From positions 1-64,000 of the forward strand of contig NZ_QUMK01000008.1 of the NCBI RefSeq assembly GCF_010907035.1: 64,000 nucleotides of DNA. Direction: 5' to 3'. Origin of the DNA: Rhodopseudomonas sp. BR0M22. GTDB lineage: Bacteria > Pseudomonadota > Alphaproteobacteria > Rhizobiales > Xanthobacteraceae. The translations under genes and the position numbers were made by a program. Below, piece by piece: positions 20,328-33,227 of the stretch (its first letter is position 1; the number at the start of each line of letters is the position of its first letter). The notes beneath the pieces were generated by a model, which did not search any database, was not told where the DNA came from, and saw only the letters and a program-made list of their open reading frames with translations.

Positions 20328-21811
20328 TGCTGCGTTGGCTCGGCGCCCTGGGCACGTGCGTCTGTCTCGCCGGCTGTGCGGTCGGGCCGAATTTCGTGCA
20401 GCCGCCGTCCCCCGAGGTCGATCGCTACACGGCGGCTGCCTTGCCGGCGAAGCCGCCAGGCAAAGCCCAGCCCTTCGTGGCCGCCGAGGATGTGCCGACC
20501 CGCTGGTGGTCGGCGTTCCGCTCCGAGCCGCTCGATCGGCTTGTGCGCGCGACGGTGGTGCGCAATCCGACCCTGCAGGCGGCCGATGCTGCGATCAAGG
20601 TGGCGCACTTCAATGCGCTGGCGCAGCGCGGACTGTTCTTTCCGCAAGTCAGCGCCAGCTATGGTCCATCGACGCAATTGTCGTCGAACAACGAAGCCTC
20701 CGATGCGCCCCAGCAGCGGCTGTCGCTGCACACCGCCCAGCTCAACATCGCCTACACGTTCGACATCTGGGGCGGCAACGCGCGCGCGGTGGAGAGCCTC
20801 GATGCCGTCACCGAGCAGCAGCAGTTCCTGCTGGAGGCGACGCATCTGACACTGACCGCGAATGTCGTCACCGCGGCGATCGGGGAGGCCTCGCTGCGCG
20901 GCCAGATCGCTGCCACCAAGAAGATCGTGGCGATCGAGCGCGACATCCTCGGCATCCTGAAGTCGCAGTTCGAGGCAGGGCAGGCGGCGCAGGTCGATGT
21001 CCTCACCCAAGAGGCGGCGCTTGCCCAGGTCGAGCAGACCTTGCCGCCGCTGGAGAAGCAACTGGCGATTCAACGCGATCTGTTGACCGCCCTGGCCGGC
21101 AATTATTCGGCTGCGCAGGTTCCGGAACGTTTCGAGCTGGCGCGCCTCAGCCTGCCGCGCAACATCCCGGTGCTGGTGCCGAGCACGTTGGTGCGGCGGC
21201 GGCCGGACGTGCGGGCTGCGGAGGCCAATCTGCACGCGGCGAGCGCGCAGGTCGGCGTTGCGGTTGCGGCGCGCCTGCCGAATATCAGCGTCGGCGCCAG
21301 CACGGCTGGCGCCAGCGCCACCAACTTTGCGCAACTGTTCGCACCTGGCACCGGGTTCTATCTGCTGGCCGCCAACGCCACCCAGCCGATCATCGACGGC
21401 ATGACCTTGCTGCACAAGCAGCGCTCCGCCGAGGCGGCGCTTGAGCAAGCCGACGCGCAGTATCGCCAGGCCGTGATCTCGGCGCTGCAGAACGTCGCCG
21501 ACGCACTGCAGAGCCTGCAGCACGATGCCGCCCTGGTGCGCGCTGCCGCCAAATCAGAGGCCGCGGCGAAGGCCAGCCTCGACATCATTCGCAAGCAACT
21601 TGCGCTCGGGCAGGTCAATCAGGTCGTGGTGCTGAACGCGCAGCAGACCTATCTCAACGCTTCGATCGCGCATGTTCAGGCCGAGGCGACGCGCCTGTCG
21701 GATGCGGCAGCGCTGTTCATGGCGATCGGTGGAAGCTGGCCGACGGGATGTGGAACCGATTGGCGAAGCTGCGTGCTCGACGATCTGCCGGTCACGGCTG
21801 CTTTGCAGTAG
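20327..21811 (+). CDS. Outer-membrane efflux lipoprotein, NodT/OprM family
   Basis: Outer-membrane channel of 494 residues. A lipoprotein signal peptide ends in the lipobox LAGC (residues 15-18), followed by AVGPNFVQPPSPEVDRY, the standard start of NodT-type factors. The repeat of two TolC-like halves is visible (NPTLQAADAAIKVAHF early, EAALEQADAQYRQAVISALQNVADAL late), plus the LVRRRPDVRAAEANLHAA motif. The start codon overlaps the pump gene's stop by one base, so the three genes 15873-21811 form one tripartite efflux operon. Confidence 0.9.
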   Translation: MLRWLGALGTCVCLAGCAVGPNFVQPPSPEVDRYTAAALPAKPPGKAQPFVAAEDVPTRWWSAFRSEPLDRLVRATVVRNPTLQAADAAIKVAHFNALAQRGLFFPQVSASYGPSTQLSSNNEASDAPQQRLSLHTAQLNIAYTFDIWGGNARAVESLDAVTEQQQFLLEATHLTLTANVVTAAIGEASLRGQIAATKKIVAIERDILGILKSQFEAGQAAQVDVLTQEAALAQVEQTLPPLEKQLAIQRDLLTALAGNYSAAQVPERFELARLSLPRNIPVLVPSTLVRRRPDVRAAEANLHAASAQVGVAVAARLPNISVGASTAGASATNFAQLFAPGTGFYLLAANATQPIIDGMTLLHKQRSAEAALEQADAQYRQAVISALQNVADALQSLQHDAALVRAAAKSEAAAKASLDIIRKQLALGQVNQVVVLNAQQTYLNASIAHVQAEATRLSDAAALFMAIGGSWPTGCGTDWRSCVLDDLPVTAALQ

Positions 21812-21933
21812 GCTCGAAAGAGCGGGTTCCCGCGCTGCGACAGATCGATCCGCCGCGATTTTGTTATGTTATTGCGGATCGACACGAATGCGAGCCGCGT
21901 GCTATCCGGCTGCCTCGACCCGAGAGAGCCGCC

Positions 21934-22293
21934 GTGACGCTGATTGCCCGCATCTTCCAGCATCGCCTGCCGCGCGTTTCGCGCCAGGCCATCGCTATGG
22001 CCGTGCTGGTGATGTATCTGCTCGCGGGCGCCGTGCACGGGCTGTGCGATCTTGATGTGACCACGGGTTCCCCGACCGCGATCGTCACGCTGCCGTCGCA
22101 CGGCGGTGACCATTCGGACAATGTGCTTGCGTCCGATCACCACTGCCACGGCTGCTTCTCGGTGTCGCTGCCGAGCCCGAGCGTCGTCGCGACTGCAGCC
22201 GAGCTCGTGTCCTCGCCTGTGCGGCATGAAGACGCCGAACGCCGCAGCATTCTCCGCGTCATCGACCCTCCGCCACCAAAAGCCCTGATCTGA
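21934..22293 (+). CDS. Small His-rich protein of unknown function preceding czcCBA
   Basis: A 119-residue protein with one hydrophobic segment (about 18-36) that may be a signal anchor, then His/Asp/Cys-rich motifs: SHGGDH (55-60) and DHHCHGC (68-74). It ends in a Pro-rich tail. GTG 21934 is favoured, with GAGAG upstream; the frame is open further back into the previous gene. Its place directly ahead of a heavy-metal efflux operon and its metal-ligand content suggest periplasmic metal binding or sensing, but I do not recognise a named family. Confidence 0.6.
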   Translation: MTLIARIFQHRLPRVSRQAIAMAVLVMYLLAGAVHGLCDLDVTTGSPTAIVTLPSHGGDHSDNVLASDHHCHGCFSVSLPSPSVVATAAELVSSPVRHEDAERRSILRVIDPPPPKALI

Positions 22294-22347
22294 ACATGAC
22301 CGCTGGGCGCCGCGCGCCCTGAATCCGTCGTCCGTCAGGTCTTCATC

Positions 22348-23619
22348 ATGCAATTTTCGATCGCCACGCGGCTCGCGTGCGCGGTGGCTGTTCTCGCTGG
22401 CGGTGTGCTGGTTGGGGAAGCGCGTGCGCAAACGCTGACCATGGGCAGCGCGCTGCAGCGCGCCCTCAACGCCAGTCCGCGGCTTACGGCCGCCGAGCGC
22501 GACATCGGTATCGCGCGGGGACAACGCATCCAATCCGGCGCGCTGATCAATCCGGAGATCTCCTACGAACAGGACAATTCGTTCGGCTCCGGCACCTATC
22601 GCGGCACCCGGTCTGCGGAATCGACGCTGCAGATCAGCCAGATGTTCGAGCTGTGGGGCAAGCGCGACGCCCGCATCGCTGCCGGGCAGGCGGGGCTCGA
22701 TGCAGCCTCCATTGGTCGCCAGGCGGTGCGGCTCGAAGTGCTGTCGGAGACCGCGATTGCTTTCGTCACGGTGCTCGGGCTGCAGCGGCGCATCCATATC
22801 CTCGACGAGCAGATCGCCGCGATCGATGCGATCACGCCGCTGCTGCAGCGCCGGGTCGAGGCGGGCGCATCGTCCGTCGCTGAAACCGGCCGGGCGGAGG
22901 TCGCGTCGGCGCTGGTGAAGGCGGATCGCGAGCGCACCAAATCGGCATTGCACACCGCGCGCCGCGAGCTGGCGATCCTGATGGGAGACACTTCGCCGCG
23001 ATTTTCGTCCGTGTCCGGCCGCCTCGAGGCGATCGGCAAACCGCCGGCGTTTCAGTCGGTGATCGCTGCGATCGACGCCAATCCGCAGCTGGTGCGCTGG
23101 AAGGCGGTGTATGCGCAGCGCAACGCCGAGCTGCTGCTGGCTCGCCTCAAGCCGTATCCGGACGTCACCGTGTCGGCCGGGCTGCGCCGCTACAACGAGA
23201 CCGGCGACAGCGCCGTGCGCCTGTCCGTGTCGGTGCCGATCCCGCTGTTCGATCAGAACCAGGGCAACATCCTGTCGGCGCAGGAGAACCTGGCGAAGAT
23301 CGCGGCCGAGCGCCAGGCCAATCGCAACACACTGATCGTGATCGCGGGACGTGCCTACGACTCGCTGCAAGGCTCACTGCGCGAGCTGGCGATCCTGCGC
23401 GACACCGCGATCCCGAAGGCCAGGGACGCCGCCGCCGCGATCTCTGAGGGCTACGGCCAGGGGCGCTACTCGCTGCTCGAAGTTCTCGATGCGCAGGCAA
23501 GCGTCGCCCAGGCGCGGCTGCGTGAGCAGGAGGCGCAGCAGAATTTCCACGTCGCCGTCGCCACCATCGAGGGTCTGGTTGGCAATCCTTTCGCATTGGC
23601 GCGGGGAGGCGCGCGATGA
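22348..23619 (+). CDS. czcC: CzcC-type outer-membrane efflux protein
   Basis: TolC-superfamily channel subunit of 423 residues with a cleavable signal peptide (MQFSIATRLACAVAVLAGGV, ending AQA-like). CzcC features include LNASPRLTAAERDIGIARG, YEQDNSFGSG, LQISQMFELWGKRDARI and the C-terminal YGQGRYSLLEVLDAQASVAQAR. No lipobox, unlike the outer-membrane protein of the operon just upstream. Its stop overlaps the czcB start by 4 bp (ATGA). Confidence 0.88.
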   Translation: MQFSIATRLACAVAVLAGGVLVGEARAQTLTMGSALQRALNASPRLTAAERDIGIARGQRIQSGALINPEISYEQDNSFGSGTYRGTRSAESTLQISQMFELWGKRDARIAAGQAGLDAASIGRQAVRLEVLSETAIAFVTVLGLQRRIHILDEQIAAIDAITPLLQRRVEAGASSVAETGRAEVASALVKADRERTKSALHTARRELAILMGDTSPRFSSVSGRLEAIGKPPAFQSVIAAIDANPQLVRWKAVYAQRNAELLLARLKPYPDVTVSAGLRRYNETGDSAVRLSVSVPIPLFDQNQGNILSAQENLAKIAAERQANRNTLIVIAGRAYDSLQGSLRELAILRDTAIPKARDAAAAISEGYGQGRYSLLEVLDAQASVAQARLREQEAQQNFHVAVATIEGLVGNPFALARGGAR

Positions 23620-24611
23620 TGAAGCCGTTGATGTTGATCTGTGGTGCCGCCGCCATGTTTGCGCTCGGCGCCGCCGTTTCCACTTACGCGCCGATCGGAT
23701 CGCGCGAGCCGGCGCAACACGTCTCGACGAAAACCGAGGGGCATGCCCACGCCGGGGGCGAGAAGGGGCACGATCACGACGGCCATGACGAAGAGGGCAA
23801 GGTCGAGATGAGCGACGCCAAGGTGGCGGCGTCGGGCATCGAGATCCGAACTGCCCAGGCCGAGACGTTGCACGAGTCGTTGGTGCTCAACGGCATCTTG
23901 CAACCCAATCAGGAGACGCTGGTTCAGGTCACGCCGCGGTTTCCCGGCGTGGTGCGCGAGATCAAGAAGCGGATCGGCGACGCTGTCGAGAAGGGCGAGC
24001 TGCTCGCCAGGATCGAGAGCAATCAGAGCCTCAGCGTGTACGAGATGCGCGCGCCGATCTCCGGCACCGTGATCGATCGTCAGATTTCGCTCGGCGAATA
24101 CGCCTCCGAGCAGAAGCCGGCGTTCATCGTCGCCGACGTCTCCACCGTGTGGGTCGACTTCTCGGTGTATCGCCGCGACCTGCCGCGAGTGCGGATCGGC
24201 GACAAGGTGCTGATCGACGTCGCCGATGGCGGCAAGCCGATCGAAGCGAGCCTGTCCTACATCTCGCCGGTCGGCAGCAGCGACACCCAGAGCGCGCTCG
24301 CTCGCGCCGTGGTGGCCAACGACGGCTTGCGACTGCGCACCGGCTTGTTCGTGTCGGCGCGGTTGATCCTCTCGGCCAAGCCGGTCGCGTTGGCGATCCG
24401 CGCCTCGGCGATCCAGACCGTCGAGAACCGCAACGTGGTGTTCGTCCGCAGTGGTGACGACTTCGAGGTGCGTGACGTGCAGCTCGGCGCACGGGATGCC
24501 GAGAATGTCGAGATCATTTCCGGCCTGAAGGCCGGCGAGCGCTATGCGGCGGCCAACAGCTTCGTCGTCAAGGCGGAGCTCGGCAAGGGATCGGCATCGC
24601 ATGAACATTGA
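23616..24611 (+). CDS. czcB: CzcB-type periplasmic adaptor with His-rich N-terminus
   Basis: Membrane-fusion subunit of 331 residues. After a signal/anchor segment (2-22) there is a metal-binding stretch rich in His and Asp (GHAHAGGEKGHDHDGHDEE, about 45-63), as in CzcB-like adaptors. Then come the lipoyl halves (VTPRFPGVVREIKKRIGDAV; MRAPISGTVIDRQISLGEY) and a beta-barrel. It overlaps czcC and is followed by czcA after 30 bp. Confidence 0.9.
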   Translation: MMKPLMLICGAAAMFALGAAVSTYAPIGSREPAQHVSTKTEGHAHAGGEKGHDHDGHDEEGKVEMSDAKVAASGIEIRTAQAETLHESLVLNGILQPNQETLVQVTPRFPGVVREIKKRIGDAVEKGELLARIESNQSLSVYEMRAPISGTVIDRQISLGEYASEQKPAFIVADVSTVWVDFSVYRRDLPRVRIGDKVLIDVADGGKPIEASLSYISPVGSSDTQSALARAVVANDGLRLRTGLFVSARLILSAKPVALAIRASAIQTVENRNVVFVRSGDDFEVRDVQLGARDAENVEIISGLKAGERYAAANSFVVKAELGKGSASHEH

Positions 24612-27821
<3,210 letters not shown>

Positions 27822-27830
27822 GTGACCGTC

Positions 27831-28742
27831 TCAGTTCCGCTCGGCGGTCGCGAGTCCCTGGGTTCGTTCGATCCGCTCGATCGCGGCGGTCAGCCGATCG
27901 ATCGCCACCGGCAGCATCGGTCCGCCGCAGATGGTGAGCTGATCGGGAACGACGATCCGGCGGTTCGCCGGATAGGCCTGCTGGATCGCGGGATGCAGCA
28001 AGAATGCCTTGCCCTGGTCCTCGGCGCGGGGCTGGTCTTCGGCGACCAGCAGCAGGTCCGGCCGCGATGCGACGATAGCTTCGAGCGATGCGAAGCCGCC
28101 ATAATCGAAGCCAAGCGCGGAGGCGCCGTTCGTCAGGCCGACGGTTTGCAGCAACGAGCTGATCAGGCTGTCGCCACCGCTGACCCAGCCGCGCCGGGAC
28201 AGCACCAGTACATGCCGATGTCCGTGCGCCGTCGCGGCCTTGGCGTGGTCGACGGAACGCTCGATCGTTGCGATCAATGCGTCCGATCGCTCCGGATGAC
28301 CGGCGATGTCGCCGACCCGCCGGATCTGCGCCTTCACCTCGTCGATGGTCCGCGGCACGTCGAACTCTTCGAGCGGAATGTTCTGCGCTTTGAGGAGTTC
28401 GCGGGTGGCGCGCTTGCCGTAACGGCCCGCCAGCACCACGTCCGGCGCCTTCACCAGCAAATCTTCCGCCTCGCCCGAGAGCGCCGGAAACCGCTCGGCC
28501 TCGGTCGCCAGCCACGATAGACGCGGATCGCGCGCGTAAGGGCCGAGGCCGACAATCTGCTCCGGATCGGCCAGCGCGATCAGAAGTTGATCCGTGCACA
28601 TGTTGATCGACGCAATGCGCTTGGTGGCGGCGAGCACCGGCGACGACGCCATCGCCATCAAGCCGAGCGTCACCAGCAACTTCGCGCAGCGGCGGCGCGC
28701 ACCGCGCATCCGACCGGCGGTCGTTCCCTCCGTCGCCGTCAT
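27831..28742 (-). CDS. ABC transporter substrate-binding protein, BtuF/FecB-like (probable cobalamin or corrinoid)
   Basis: Exported protein of 303 residues: Arg-rich N-terminus, hydrophobic segment (about 22-38) ending AVLAAT-like, then the BtuF/FepB fold start KRIASINMCTDQLLIALADP and later GDSLISSLLQTVGLTNGA and SLEAIVASRPDLLLV. It is the last gene of the minus-strand cob operon and overlaps cobA by 4 bp. That position, downstream of cobalamin synthesis genes, makes corrinoid or cobinamide binding likely; siderophore binding cannot be excluded. No permease or ATPase gene accompanies it here. Confidence 0.75.
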   Translation of the reverse strand: MTATEGTTAGRMRGARRRCAKLLVTLGLMAMASSPVLAATKRIASINMCTDQLLIALADPEQIVGLGPYARDPRLSWLATEAERFPALSGEAEDLLVKAPDVVLAGRYGKRATRELLKAQNIPLEEFDVPRTIDEVKAQIRRVGDIAGHPERSDALIATIERSVDHAKAATAHGHRHVLVLSRRGWVSGGDSLISSLLQTVGLTNGASALGFDYGGFASLEAIVASRPDLLLVAEDQPRAEDQGKAFLLHPAIQQAYPANRRIVVPDQLTICGGPMLPVAIDRLTAAIERIERTQGLATAERN

Positions 28743-29491
28743 CGCTGCTCCTCCAGCGCGGCGCCGTACAGGATCATGCAGGGGCCGGCCGGCCGGTCGG
28801 CGGTGAGGCGAGCGGCAAGCTCGCTGACGGTGCCGCGTTCGACATTTGTGGTGTCGGAGCCGAGGCTCTCGACCATCACGGCCGGCGTCGCTGCGTCCAA
28901 GCCTCGGGCGATCAGTTGCGCCGCGAGGGCCGGGAAGGTGGCCTTGCCCATATAGACGCAGGTCGTTGCCGTCGCATCCGCCAGCGCTGCGAGGTCGAGA
29001 TCGCGCGGCAGGCGGCCGTCGACATCGTGGCCGGTGACGAATTGCACCCGGCGCGCGACGCCGCGCTTGGTCAGCGACGCGCCGATCGTCGCCGCGGCGG
29101 CGGTCGCCGTGGTGATGCCGGGCACGATCTCGACCGCGATACCGGCCTCGCGCGCGGCGCGCAACTCCTCGTCGGCGCGGGCGAACAGTGTCGGATCGCC
29201 GGCCTTCAGCCGCACCACATGCTTGCCACGCAGCGCGTAGCTGATCGCGAGCCGGCTGACTTCATCCTGGCGCGGTGAGGGATGACCTGCGCGCTTGCCG
29301 ACCGCGACCATCTCGGCGTTGGGATCGAGATACGCCATGAAGTCTTCGCCGGCGAGGTCGTCGTACAGCACGACGTCGGCGGCCTGCAGCCGCTTGATCG
29401 CCCGCAGCGTCAGCAGGTCTGCATCGCCCGGGCCGGCGCCGACCAGCGTGATGCGGCCGTTGGCGGCGGCGCTTTCGATTGACTTGGACAT
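28739..29491 (-). CDS. cobA: Uroporphyrinogen-III C-methyltransferase
   Basis: SAM-dependent enzyme of 250 residues that makes precorrin-2, the branch point to cobalamin and siroheme. Tetrapyrrole methylase signatures are present: VGAGPGDADLLTLRAIKRLQ at 17-36, RLKAGDPTLFARADEEL (SAM-binding loop), EIVPGITTATAAAA and GVARRVQFVTGH. No fused CysG oxidase/ferrochelatase part. The start overlaps the cobB stop by one base (TGATG), so the chain of coupled genes continues. Confidence 0.92.
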   Translation of the reverse strand: MSKSIESAAANGRITLVGAGPGDADLLTLRAIKRLQAADVVLYDDLAGEDFMAYLDPNAEMVAVGKRAGHPSPRQDEVSRLAISYALRGKHVVRLKAGDPTLFARADEELRAAREAGIAVEIVPGITTATAAAATIGASLTKRGVARRVQFVTGHDVDGRLPRDLDLAALADATATTCVYMGKATFPALAAQLIARGLDAATPAVMVESLGSDTTNVERGTVSELAARLTADRPAGPCMILYGAALEEQR

Positions 29492-30852
29492 CAGGCGATC
29501 GCCTCCTCGGCGACATCGATCAGATGGAAGAAGGTGCCGGTGACGTGTCCGCGGCGGCTGCCGGTCTCATCGGTGAGCTGTCCGGCGGGATCGCGGATCT
29601 CGGCGAGCGGCTCGTCCGCCACGGCGACGACGCGCGCATAGTGATATTCATGGCCGCGCAGCACGCTGCCTGCGGCGTGGCCGGCGGCTGCGGCCTGCAA
29701 GGTCGCGAGCCGGTAGCCGAGATGCAGCTTGCGACTGGCGAAGTCGGTTTCGAGGCCGAGCAGTCCGGCCATCGCATGGCGCGTGCCGTCGGCATCGATC
29801 AGGCCGGCTCCCAGCGTCATGTAGCCGCCGCACTCGCCGTGCACCGGGCGGGCTTCCGCGAATGCGCCGAGCGCGGCCTTGAACCGCGTCGCCGCCGCGA
29901 GCCGGCCGGCGTGCAGTTCGGGATAGCCGCCCGGCAGCCACGCAGCGTCGCAGGATGGATCGGGGCCTTCGTCGTTCAGCGGCGAGAACGGCACGATCTC
30001 GGCGCCGGCCGCGCGCCAGCCGGCGATGAGGTGCGGATAGATGAACGAGAACGCATCGTCATGCGCCAGCGCGATGCGCTGACCCGGCGGCGGCAGCGGC
30101 CGGATCGTCGATGCGATCGGTCGCGCCGGCTGCGCGGCGCGGATCAGCGCGTCGAGGTCGATACCGCGCGTAGCGCTGTCGGCGAGCTGCTGCAGGCGGG
30201 TGTCGAGCTTCGCGGTCTCGCGCGCCTGCACCAGGCCAAGATGACGGTTCTTCAGCGTGAGATCGCGCTGGCGCTCGAAGCTGCCCAGCACCGGAAGGTC
30301 GTGCGCGGCGAAGCCATCGCGGACCAGCGCTTCATGGCGTGCGCTCGCAACGTTGTTGAGGATGACGCCGGTGATGCGGACATCGCTGCGATAGCGGGCA
30401 AAGCCGAGCGCCAGCGCAGCGGCCGACTGCGCCTGACCGGCGACGTCGATCACCAGCACCACCGGCCAGCCGGTGAACGCGGCGATATCGGCGGTCGCGC
30501 CATTGCCCCAGGCGCCGATGGCGCTGCCGCCATCGAACAGCCCCATCACGCCCTCGGCGAGACAGAGATCGGCATCTACCGCGGCATCGAGCAGGGACGT
30601 GATGCGATCCTGGCCGAACGACCAGGAATCCAGATTGTAGCAGGGCCGACCGGCGGCGATCTCATGGAACGCTGGATCGATGTAATCGGGCCCGCATTTA
30701 TAGGGCTGCACGGTGAGGCCGCGGCGGCGCAGTGCTGCATGCAGCGCCAGCGTCACCGTGGTCTTGCCGCTGCTCGTCGACGGCGCCGCGATGATCAGTC
30801 CGGGCGGCCGGCCAAGCTTTGACGGTGCTAGTCCGGGATCAGTCGCGGTCAC
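29491..30852 (-). CDS. cobB: Cobyrinate a,c-diamide synthase (CobB/CbiA type)
   Basis: Glutamine-dependent amidotransferase of 453 residues. The N-terminal ATPase domain has the P-loop-like [13 protein letters not shown] (20-32) and [13 protein letters not shown] (51-63); the C-terminal class-I glutaminase domain has the nucleophile Cys341 in VHGECGGYM. In the aerobic pathway it amidates the a and c side chains of hydrogenobyrinic acid; in the anaerobic one it works on cobyrinic acid. Its start overlaps the cobM stop by 14 bp. Confidence 0.93.
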   Translation of the reverse strand: MTATDPGLAPSKLGRPPGLIIAAPSTSSGKTTVTLALHAALRRRGLTVQPYKCGPDYIDPAFHEIAAGRPCYNLDSWSFGQDRITSLLDAAVDADLCLAEGVMGLFDGGSAIGAWGNGATADIAAFTGWPVVLVIDVAGQAQSAAALALGFARYRSDVRITGVILNNVASARHEALVRDGFAAHDLPVLGSFERQRDLTLKNRHLGLVQARETAKLDTRLQQLADSATRGIDLDALIRAAQPARPIASTIRPLPPPGQRIALAHDDAFSFIYPHLIAGWRAAGAEIVPFSPLNDEGPDPSCDAAWLPGGYPELHAGRLAAATRFKAALGAFAEARPVHGECGGYMTLGAGLIDADGTRHAMAGLLGLETDFASRKLHLGYRLATLQAAAAGHAAGSVLRGHEYHYARVVAVADEPLAEIRDPAGQLTDETGSRRGHVTGTFFHLIDVAEEAIA

Positions 30853-31618
30853 GGCCGTCCTCCGCCGAGCGGCGATAGCGGCGATCGTAGTCGGGGGCGT
30901 ACAGCGAGCTCTCGCGGAAATCGGTGGCGGCGAGCGATGGCCCGATCAGGATCAATGCGGTGCGGTCGATGCCTTCGGCGGCGACCTGCGCGGCGATCGA
31001 GCCGAGCGTGCCACGGATCACCTGCTGCTCCGGCCAGCTCGCGCGCACCACCACCGCGACCGGGCCATCGTCGCCATAATGCGGACGCAGCCGTTCGACG
31101 ACATCGGCAAGGACGTGAATTGACAGATGGATCGCCAGCGTCGCGCCGGTGGCGGCGAAGGCTTCCAGAGTCTCGCGTGGCGGCATCGCCGAGGCGCGGC
31201 CCGAGGTCCGGGTCAGCACCACGGTCTGGGCGACTTCCGGTAGTGTCAGTTCGCGGCCGAGCACGGCGGCCGCCGCCGCGAACGACGGCACGCCGGGGGT
31301 GACGGTGTAGGGAATGCCGTGCTGCTCCAGCCGGCGGATCTGTTCGCCCATCGCGCTCCACACCGACAGGTCGCCGGAATGCAGCCGAGCGACATCATGG
31401 CCGGCCGCGTCGGCTGCGACGAACTCCGCCGTGATGGCGTCGAGGTCGAGCGGGGCGGTGTCGACGACGCGCGCGTCCTTCGGGCACAGTGCGACGATCT
31501 CGCGCGGGACTAATGAGCCGGCATAAAGACACACCGGGCAGCGCATCACCAGGTCGCGGCCGCGCACGGTGATAAGGTCGGGTGCGCCCGGGCCGGCGCC
31601 GATGAAGTGGACGGTCAT
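30839..31618 (-). CDS. cobM: Precorrin-4 C11-methyltransferase
   Basis: Tetrapyrrole methylase of 259 residues, adding the C-11 methyl. Starts [20 protein letters not shown] and has the CobM/CbiF-typical [43 protein letters not shown] and [12 protein letters not shown]. It overlaps both neighbours: 14 bp with cobB and 4 bp (ATGA) with cobE. Confidence 0.93.
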   Translation of the reverse strand: MTVHFIGAGPGAPDLITVRGRDLVMRCPVCLYAGSLVPREIVALCPKDARVVDTAPLDLDAITAEFVAADAAGHDVARLHSGDLSVWSAMGEQIRRLEQHGIPYTVTPGVPSFAAAAAVLGRELTLPEVAQTVVLTRTSGRASAMPPRETLEAFAATGATLAIHLSIHVLADVVERLRPHYGDDGPVAVVVRASWPEQQVIRGTLGSIAAQVAAEGIDRTALILIGPSLAATDFRESSLYAPDYDRRYRRSAEDGRDRD

Positions 31619-32007
31619 GGCAGCGGCTCCTCGATCGCCACCGCGGCTGTCGCGAGGCGATCCTGTGAGATCAAACGGGACATGATCAGCCGCGCGGTCG
31701 GTCCGGCGGCAGCCAGCGCCGCGGCTTCGCAGACGCTGCCGACGCCGCGGTGATGCGCGACGACGGCGGAGGACGTGGTGATACGCGCGGCGGCTTGATC
31801 GAGCGCAGTCGCTTCGATCGGCAACACCGGGAGAGCCGTTGCCGTCGCTGCCTCACGTAAGCCATTGTGAGCGGCCTTGTCGGCAGCGGTTGCCAGCGCC
31901 GATGGCAGGTGCGGTGCGGCGGTGCGGCGCGCGGCTTCGATCACGTCGATGATCGACGACGCGGATGCGGCGGAACGAAAGCCGATGCCGATCACGACCG
32001 CGGTCAT
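31615..32007 (-). CDS. cobE: Cobalamin biosynthesis protein CobE (CbiG C-terminal-like)
   Basis: Small protein of 130 residues. ATG 32007 is chosen because it overlaps the cobL stop as ATGA and starts the family N-terminus [19 protein letters not shown]; a longer frame back to 32199 is only an open shadow of cobL. The C-terminal motif [20 protein letters not shown] is typical of the CobE/CbiG fold. CobE is found in aerobic cobalamin clusters; its exact job is not settled in the literature I know. Confidence 0.85.
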   Translation of the reverse strand: MTAVVIGIGFRSAASASSIIDVIEAARRTAAPHLPSALATAADKAAHNGLREAATATALPVLPIEATALDQAAARITTSSAVVAHHRGVGSVCEAAALAAAGPTARLIMSRLISQDRLATAAVAIEEPLP

Positions 32008-33227
32008 TTGCGGACGCTCCATTGCACCACCGGCATTGCCGCGCGCCATCCGGTGAGGCCGCCGACCGGGGAGGCGCGCTCGACGCCGAGCCGCAGCAGC
32101 TCGCCGCCGTGACGACGATGCCAGTCGATTAGCAGCGCCTCGGTCTCCAGCGTCACCGCATTGACCACCAGCCGGCCGCCGGCGGGCAGCGCCTGCCACA
32201 CCGCATCCATCACGCCCGGACGGCTGGCGCCGCCGCCGATGAACACGGCGTTAGGCGTCGGCAGTCCGGCGAGCGCCTCGGGCGCTGCGCCGAGCCGCAG
32301 ATCGAGCTGCGGCACGCCGAGCGCCTCGGCATTGGCGCGCGCGGTGGCGAGCCGATCGGCGCGCGTCTCGATCCCGATCGCGCGATTGCTGCGCGCTGCC
32401 AGCAGCCATTCGATTCCGATCGAGCCGGCACCGGCGCCGATGTCCCACAGCAGCTCATGGCCGCGCGGCGCCAGCGTCGACAGCGTCACCGCGCGGATCT
32501 CGCGCTTGGTGAGCTGGCCGTCGTGTTGAAATAGCTCGTCCGGCAGGCCGCTGACGCACGGCATGATCACGGCGTCCGGCTCGGCGGCGACGGCGATGCC
32601 GAGTGCGACCGGCGCGGTGACGTCAGGGAATGCGAAGATCGAGGCGGTGGTTCGCCGCACGCGCTCGCGCGGGCCGCCGAGTGCTTCGAGCACGGTCAGT
32701 TCGGACGCGCCGAAACCGTTCGCCGCGAGATACGCGGCGATCTCGCCGACCGCGGCGCCGTCGCGCACCAATACGATCAGCCGCGCCTGCGTGCGGAGAT
32801 GCGGACGCAGCGTCGCGACCGGCCGCGCGTGCAGGCCGAGCGTCACGGTGTCTTCCAGGCGCCAGCCGAGCCGCGCCGCAGCCCAGGCAAAGGTCGATGG
32901 CGCCGGGACGGCGGTCCATTCTGTCGGCGCAAGGTGATCGGCCAGGACTGATCCCGCGCCGTGCCAGAACGGATCGCCGGAGCACAGCACGGCGACGCGG
33001 CGGCCATGCTGCGCCAGCAGGTCGGGGAGCGAAGCCGCGAACGGCACGCGCCACGGCATTGTGGGCTTGTTCAACGCGGCGACGAGGGAGAGGTGGCGAT
33101 CACCGCCGATGATCAGCTCGGCGGTGTCCAGCAGCGCCCGTGCGCGCGCCGACAACCCGTCGATGCCGTCCTCACCGATTCCGACGATGGACAGCCAGGG
33201 CTGCGTCGTGTCATCGCTGGTGATCAT
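32004..33227 (-). CDS. cobL: Precorrin-6Y C5,15-methyltransferase (decarboxylating)
   Basis: Fusion enzyme of 407 residues: N-terminal CbiE-like tetrapyrrole methylase (LSIVGIGEDGIDGLS, AVLCSGDPFWHGAGS) and C-terminal CbiT-like methyltransferase/decarboxylase with SAM motif LLWDIGAGAGSIGIEW. ATG 33227 is preceded on the minus strand by a strong AAGGGAG, which fixes the start against the frame opening at 33353. Its start codon overlaps the start codon of cobK on the other strand (shared CATG), so each gene's leader lies inside the other gene. Confidence 0.93.
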   Translation of the reverse strand: MITSDDTTQPWLSIVGIGEDGIDGLSARARALLDTAELIIGGDRHLSLVAALNKPTMPWRVPFAASLPDLLAQHGRRVAVLCSGDPFWHGAGSVLADHLAPTEWTAVPAPSTFAWAAARLGWRLEDTVTLGLHARPVATLRPHLRTQARLIVLVRDGAAVGEIAAYLAANGFGASELTVLEALGGPRERVRRTTASIFAFPDVTAPVALGIAVAAEPDAVIMPCVSGLPDELFQHDGQLTKREIRAVTLSTLAPRGHELLWDIGAGAGSIGIEWLLAARSNRAIGIETRADRLATARANAEALGVPQLDLRLGAAPEALAGLPTPNAVFIGGGASRPGVMDAVWQALPAGGRLVVNAVTLETEALLIDWHRRHGGELLRLGVERASPVGGLTGWRAAMPVVQWSVRK

